Shown one piece after another: positions 14,101-19,203 of a stretch of 19,203 nt of DNA; position 1 is the first letter of the stretch, and each line of letters opens with the position of its first letter. This stretch comes from Pseudomonas sp. (GTDB taxonomy: Bacteria; Pseudomonadota; Gammaproteobacteria; Pseudomonadales; Pseudomonadaceae). The stretch lies in assembly GCA_029239415.1 (NCBI GenBank), contig JAQZAY010000034.1:1-19203 (forward strand), given 5' to 3'. The position numbers and the translations under genes are program-made. The notes under the pieces were generated by a model. The model was not told where the DNA came from. It saw only the letters and a program-made list of their open reading frames with translations, and ran no database searches.

Positions 14101-17100
14101 CGGCCTACATGATTCCCGGCACGATCCTGGGCTGCGCGCAGTTGCCCTTGACCGCCAACGGCAAGGTGGATCGCCAGGCGCTGAGCGCCTGGCTGGCGGT
14201 GAACAACACCCGCGTACCGGCCAACCTGTCGGCTCCCTGCGGCGATATCGAAACGCAGGTGGCGCGTGTCTGGCAGCAGTTGCTGGGCTGCGGCGAAGTC
14301 TGCCGTGAAGACAATTTCTTCGCCCTGGGCGGTGACTCCCTGAGCGCCACCCGCCTGGTGCGCCTGCTCGCCGAACAGGGGCTGGGTGGCGCGCGTATCG
14401 CCCAGGTCTTTGTCAAACCGGTGCTCGCACACTTTTGTGCCGATTTGCATCGACAGACCCAGGCTCAACCGCAGCGCACGATTGTGCCCGACCTGTCGCA
14501 ACGCCACGCGCCTTTCCCCATGACCGAGGTGCAGCAAGCCTATTGGCTGGGCCGCGATCCGAGCCTGGTGCTGGGCGGCGTGAGCTGTCACTTCTATCGT
14601 GAATACGACGTCGAGGACCTCGACCTGCCGCGCCTGCAATCCGCGCTGGAGCGCTTGATCGAGCGCCACGAAATGCTCCGCGCCGTGTTCGATCAATGCG
14701 GCCAGGCCCGCATCCTGCCCGTGCAACAGCTGCCGTCTTTCGAGATCGGCCAGGGTTACGCCAGCCTCGACGACTTGCGCGAACACTGTGCCCATCGCGT
14801 GTTCGATCCGGGCCAATGGCCGCTGTTCGATGTGCAGGCAGTGACTCATGGTCGACACACCCGGTTGGCCATCAGCCTGGACAACCTGATCCTCGATGCC
14901 CTGAGCATCCTGCGCTTCTACGCAGAACTGGATGCCTTGTACCGGGACCCCGGATTGACGCTGGGACCACTGGAACTGTCGTTTCGCGATTATCAACTGC
15001 AATCGGCGGTGGACGCGGCCGAACTGCAGGCCGCGCAACACTTCTGGCAGGAGCGCCTGCCCGAGTTGCCAGCGCATCCGCAACTGCCGCTGGCGGTTGA
15101 GCCCGCCAGCCTTGGCCAACCGCGCTTCGACCGCCTGCAAGGGCAGATCGACGCCCAAGCCTGGACAGCGATCCTGGCCAAGGCCCAACAACACGGCCTC
15201 ACCGCATCGGCGGTACTGCTCTGTGCATTTGCCGAAACCCTCGGCCGCTGGAGTGCGCGCCCGGACCTCAGCCTCAACCTCACGCTGTTCGATCGTCGCG
15301 CGCTGCATCCCCAGATCGATCAGGTCATGGGCGACTTCACCTCCCTGACGCTGCTTGGCTATGTACCGCTGCCCGGCGAGCGCTGGGTCGACCGCGCCCG
15401 GCGTACCCAGCACACCCTGGGCGAGGCACTGGAACATCGTTGCCTCGGCTCGGTCAGCCTGTTGCGGCAATTGGCCCGGGGCAATGGCGAGCAGCAGGTG
15501 AGCATGCCGGTGGTATTCACCAGTGCCCTCGGGGTCCCGGATGGCACGGCCGCGCCGGTGGACGGGCCGTTTGCCCGGCAAGTCTTTGGCCTGACCCAGA
15601 CGCCACAGGTCTGGCTCGACCATCAGGTGGTCGAAGCCAACGGTGGCATAGCCTTGAACTGGGACTACGTGGTCGGCCTGTTCCCCGAAGGTCTGGTCGA
15701 AGCGATGTTCGACGCCTACCTGTACAGCTTGAACTGGCTGGCCGAGCACGCCTGGGACAGCCCGCCGCCGGACCTGCTGCCGCAAGCCCAGGCGCAACGG
15801 CGCGCCCGGCTCAATGCCCCGGGCCCGAGCGTGCCGGGTGACCCGACCTTGCACCAGGGGTTCTTCGAACACGCACGCCAAGCGCCACAACGCCCGGCGC
15901 TGTTGTGGGCCGAGCACGGCACGCTGAGCTATGGCGAACTCGCCGACCGGGCGCTGCGCATTGCTCGCAGCCTGGTGGACGCAGGCGTCGAGCCGGGCGA
16001 CCTGGTGGCCGTGTCCCTGGCCAAGGGGCCGCTCCAGATCGCCAGCGTGCTGGGCATTCTGGCCGCGGGTGCCGCGTACCTGCCGGTGGGTGTCGACCAA
16101 CCGCTGCAGCGCTGCCAACGCATCCTGCAACAGGCCGGCGTGAGCCTGATGCTTGCCGGGCACGACCCGCAGCTGTCGAGCGTCAGACACCTCGATCCGC
16201 TCCGCGCGCTGGAAGCGGAACCGCTGCTGGCGCCGCTCGCCATCCCGGCCGCAGCACTGGCCTACGTGATCTACACCTCCGGTTCCACTGGCCAGCCCAA
16301 GGGCGTGGAGATCACCCACCGCGCGGCGATGAACACCGTGGCCGAGATCAACCGCTGCCATGGCATCGACGCCAGCGACCGCACCCTGGCGCTGTCAGCG
16401 CTGGACTTCGATCTTTCGGTATACGACGTGTTCGGCCTACTGTCGGTGGGCGGTGCGCTGGTGTTGATCGAAGAGGATCAGCGCCGTGATGCACGGGCCT
16501 GGCTCAAGGCGTTGCAACACCATGGCGTGACCCTGTGGAACAGCGTGCCGGCCCTGCTGGACATGCTGCTCGAAGCCAACGCCCACGACCGTCAGCCACT
16601 GGGCCTGAAAGTGGCGTTGCTGTCGGGTGACTGGATTGGCCTCGACCTGCCGCAACGCTTGCGGCAACAGGCTCCCGGCTGCCGCTTTATCGCCCTGGGC
16701 GGCGCCACCGAAGCGGCGATCTGGTCGAACCATTTCCAAGTGCAAGAACCCTTGCCGGGTTGGCGCTCGATCCCCTACGGCGTGCCGCTGGCGAACCAGG
16801 CCTACCGGGTGGTCGATGCCCTGGGGCGGGATTGCCCGGACTGGGTCACCGGCGAGCTGTGGATTGGTGGCGCCGGTGTCGCTCGCGGCTATCGTCACGC
16901 GCCACAGTTGAATGCCGAGCGCTTTGTCGATGGCTGGTACCGCACCGGCGACCTGGGCCGTTACCACCCCGACGGCTTGTTGGAGTTTCTCGGCCGCGCT
17001 GACAGCCAGGTGAAGATTGGCGGCCATCGCATCGAGCTGGGCGAAATCGAAGCCGCCCTCGCCCGCCACCCCTGCGTAAACACAGCGGTGGCACTGGTCG

Positions 17101-17570
17101 CGGATAACCGGCTGATGGCCGCCGTCACCGCCAGTACCGAGGCGCAGATCCTGGTGCGACACCTGGAGCAATGCCTGCCGGGGTACATGCGCCCGGAGCA
17201 GATCCTGGTGCTGGAACACTTGCCGCTGAGCAACAACGGCAAGGTCGATCGCCGCGCGCTGCAGGCCGCCCTGGCCGACGCCGCCCAAACGCGTCCGGTG
17301 CTGGACGAGCAACCGCTGCGGCAGGACGAACAGGTGATCGCCGAACTCTGGCAGCAATTGCTCAACGTGCCGAGCGTGTCGCGCCACGACAACTTTTTCC
17401 GCCTCGGTGGCGACAGCCTCCTGGCCACGCGCTTTCTCGAAATGCTGCGCACCCGCCTGGGCGTTGAACTGCCCATGGGCCAGTTGTTCGGCGCCGCCAC
17501 CTTGACCGAGGTGGCGCAGATCCTTGAGCGCCAGCCGTCTTCGGACACCGTTGAAGAGGGTGTCATCTGA
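11133..17570 (+). CDS. Siderophore NRPS, ArCP-Cy-A-PCP-Cy-A-PCP (PchE-like, two elongation modules)
   Basis: 2145 residues. An aryl carrier domain (GLDSV, phosphopantetheine Ser40) resembles the PchE N-terminus and has no own adenylation domain. Cy1 (~94-530) has D225-MLAA-D230 and catalytic-type T438/D471. A1 (~549-1011) has [11 protein letters not shown] at 676-686, K1011, and pocket D722 L723 F726 N765 L790 G792 L816 I824 H825. PCP1 has GGDS with Ser1069. Cy2 (~1127-1560) has D1250-NLIL-D1255 and T1463/D1496. A2 (~1573-2037) has pocket D1760 L1761 Y1764 N1803 L1829 S1831 L1855 I1863 W1864 plus K2037, the cysteine code. PCP2 has Ser2095. Neither A domain carries an inserted epimerase or methyltransferase. 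The protein would load an aryl acid, probably salicylate, and add two heterocycles. A2 substrate is confident; the A1 pocket is unusual and Thr-like. The ATG at 11133 has a weak Shine-Dalgarno (GAGAAG). Confidence 0.95.
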   Translation: [2145 protein letters not shown]

Positions 17571-17595
17571 TGCCCGCACAACCTCCCTTTTCTCC

Positions 17596-17600
17596 AGGAG
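17596..17600 (+). promoter_or_regulatory. Ribosome binding site fixing the second NRPS start
   Basis: AGGAG lies eight bases before the ATG at 17609. An in-frame ATG at 17570 shares its A with the upstream TGA stop (TGATG) and would add 13 Pro-rich residues. The strong Shine-Dalgarno and the docking-domain boundary favour 17609. Confidence 0.6.
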
Positions 17601-17608
17601 CTGTATCC

Positions 17609-19203
17609 ATGCCCGCCGCCAAACTGTTAAGTGAACTCAAGTCCCTGGGCGTCGAACTCTGGCCCCAGGACGGACAACTGAAATTCCGCGCCCCGCAAGG
17701 CCTGCTCAATGCCGAGCGCCTGGCACAACTGCGCGAGCACAAAGAACAGATCCTGAGCCTGCTCGAAGTACAGGAACGGCCACTGGTCCAGGCTGACCCG
17801 GCGAACCACCACGCGCCCTTCCCGCTCACCGACGTGCAGAACGCCTACCTCCTGGGCCGGCAATCTTCCTTTGGCTACGGCAACGTGGCCTGCCACGGTT
17901 ACCTGGAACTGAGCTGGCCGGCGCTCGATCCGCAACAGGTGGAACACGCGTGGAACCGTCTGATCGAGCGCCACGACATGTTGCGCGCGGTGATCGCCAG
18001 CGAGGGCTCGCAACGCGTCCTCGCCGAAGTCAGCCGTTATTCCGTGGCCATCACAGACCTGCGCGATGCCACGGGCGAACAGCGTCAGCACGCCGTGCAA
18101 CAGATCCGCCAAGCCATGGAGCAGAAGCTCTATCCCACTGATCAATGGCCGCTGTTCGAATTGCGCATGAGCCGCAGCGAGAGTGGCGACACCCTGCATT
18201 TTTCCATGGACTCGCTGATCGCCGACTGGGCCAGCGCCCAGTTGCTGTTCAACGAGCTGGAGCAGTTGCTGGACGATCCCCAAGCCGCCCTGCCGCCCCT
18301 GGACATCACCTTCCGCGACTACCTGCTGGCCGAGCGTGGCCTGCTCGAAGGCAGCCGCCATCAACGCGACCGCGAATACTGGCTGGCGCGCGTCGACGAC
18401 TTGCCTGCCGCACCGCAACTGCCCGCGCCCCTGAGTGGCGAAGACACGGCCATGCCGCGCTTCCAACGACACTGCGCGCAGCTCGACCAGCCACACTGGA
18501 ACGCCCTGAAAAAAGCCGCCAGCGAACGCGGCCTGACGCCCTCCATTGCGGTGCTCGCCGCCTATGTCGGCACCCTGCAACGCTGGAGCCAGCGCCCCGC
18601 CTTCAGCCTCAACCTGACGCTGCTCAACCGCTTGCCGCTGCATCCGCAGGTGGATCGGCTGGTGGGCGATTTCACCTCCGTGAGCCTGCTGCAGGTCAAC
18701 GATTCCCAAGGCCAGGATTTCAGCCAGCAGGCTCGCCAATTGGGCAGCCAGCTGTTTGCCGACCTGGAGCACCGGCTGTTCTCCGGCATTGAAGTGATGC
18801 GCGAAATCGGCCGCCGTCGTGGCCGTGAAGCCGCGGCCATGCCGGTGGTGTTCACCAGCGCCATCGGCCTGGCAATCGAACCACCGGCGGCCAGCGAGCG
18901 TCGGGTGGGCCACGGCATTACCCAGACCCCGCAGGTCACCCTCGACTGCCAGGTGATGGATGACCGCCACGGTTTGCACATTCACTGGGACGTGCGCCAA
19001 GGCGTGTTCCCCGACGGGTTGATCGATGACATGCAGCAGGCGTTCCTGGCCCACCTGCAGCGATTGGCCCTGGACCCGGTCGCCTGGGAGCAACCGATGC
19101 ACGTGCCCCTGCCAGCCTGGCAACAGCGTGAGCGCCTGGCGGCGAATGCCACCGCCGCGCCGCTGCCCACCGGTCGTTTGCACGACGGCCTGCTGGCCAT
19201 GGC
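17609..19203 (+). CDS. Siderophore NRPS, docking-Cy-A... (PchF-like; 5' part, runs off right edge)
   Basis: The frame stays open to the end of the window, giving 531 residues. Residues 1-55 are a TubC-type N-terminal docking domain ([19 protein letters not shown], then LRFRAPQG-like KFRAPQG), as also found at the start of PchF. Cy3 (~68-510) begins [15 protein letters not shown]. It has the cyclisation motif D201-SLIA-D206-WAS and the catalytic-type residues T416 (VVFTS) and D446 ([10 protein letters not shown]). The first residues of an adenylation domain follow at the edge (RLHDGLLAM). The similarity along Cy is to PchF, which continues as A-MT-PCP-TE and adds the last ring of pyochelin. 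Here it would be the third cyclising module. It is co-transcribed with the upstream NRPS (38 bp gap). Its amino acid, any methyltransferase and the release domain lie outside the window. Confidence 0.93.
   Translation, partial: [531 protein letters not shown]

Noticed and set aside
13440..16361. A 973-codon open frame on the minus strand inside the first NRPS gene
   Set aside because: It is antisense to well-defined Cy, A and PCP domains, has low-complexity Gln/Arg/Ala-rich composition and no recognisable domain. It is a by-product of high GC coding on the other strand.
17627..19183. A 518-codon open frame on the minus strand inside the second NRPS gene
   Set aside because: The plus strand here encodes a clear docking domain and Cy domain. 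The antisense frame has no recognisable motif.

Overview
The window comes from a high-GC Gammaproteobacterium, most likely a fluorescent-group Pseudomonas. The reasons are GC-rich coding with strong third-position G/C bias, PchE/PchF-like siderophore synthetases, a Fur-box/PchR-type control layout and a DUF2955 efflux operon. No rRNA, tRNA, CRISPR, insertion sequence or origin was seen.

Layout. (1) 2-1295 (+): the 3' end of an HlyD/EmrA-like membrane fusion protein gene, overlapping a DUF2955/FUSC-like integral membrane gene. This looks like the tail of an unrelated efflux operon. (2) 1372-2358 (-): an AraC-family, PchR-like activator. (3) 2359-2519: a divergent promoter region with a clear Fur box and a candidate activator box. 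(4) 2520-4640 (+) and 4667-6814 (-): two convergent, paralogous FyuA/FetA-type TonB-dependent receptors. (5) 6847-10823 (-): an ABC ATPase and a 1031-residue ABC-2 permease whose C-terminal part looks like an inactive M1 aminopeptidase. ATPase and permease overlap by ATGA, and the second receptor follows the permease in the same operon. (6) 10824-11132: a 309-bp divergent control region with two more copies of the activator box and one Fur box. (7) 11133-17570 (+): a 2145-residue NRPS, ArCP-Cy-A-PCP-Cy-A-PCP. (8) 17609 to the right edge (+): the first 531 residues of a second, PchF-like NRPS, a TubC-type docking domain followed by Cy and the start of an A domain.

Together these genes look like an iron-repressed locus for making, moving and recovering an aryl-capped, heterocycle-rich siderophore. 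It belongs to the pyochelin/yersiniabactin family but does not match the standard layouts. Three consecutive cyclisation domains are visible. The second adenylation domain carries a textbook cysteine pocket (DLYNLSLIW+K). The first carries DLFNLGLIH+K, which differs from the Cys-type DLFNLSLIWK at two positions, and both changes are to the residues of the threonine code (DFWNIGMVHK). The product could therefore be aryl-methyloxazoline-thiazoline plus a third ring, rather than an all-cysteine chain. This is inferred from sequence only.

A 31-bp element with 15 positions identical in all three copies sits ahead of receptor 1, the NRPS genes and the ABC operon. It is probably the binding site of the local AraC regulator. 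Salicylate synthesis, the aryl-AMP ligase, thiazoline reductase and the rest of the second NRPS are not in the window; they would be expected to the right.
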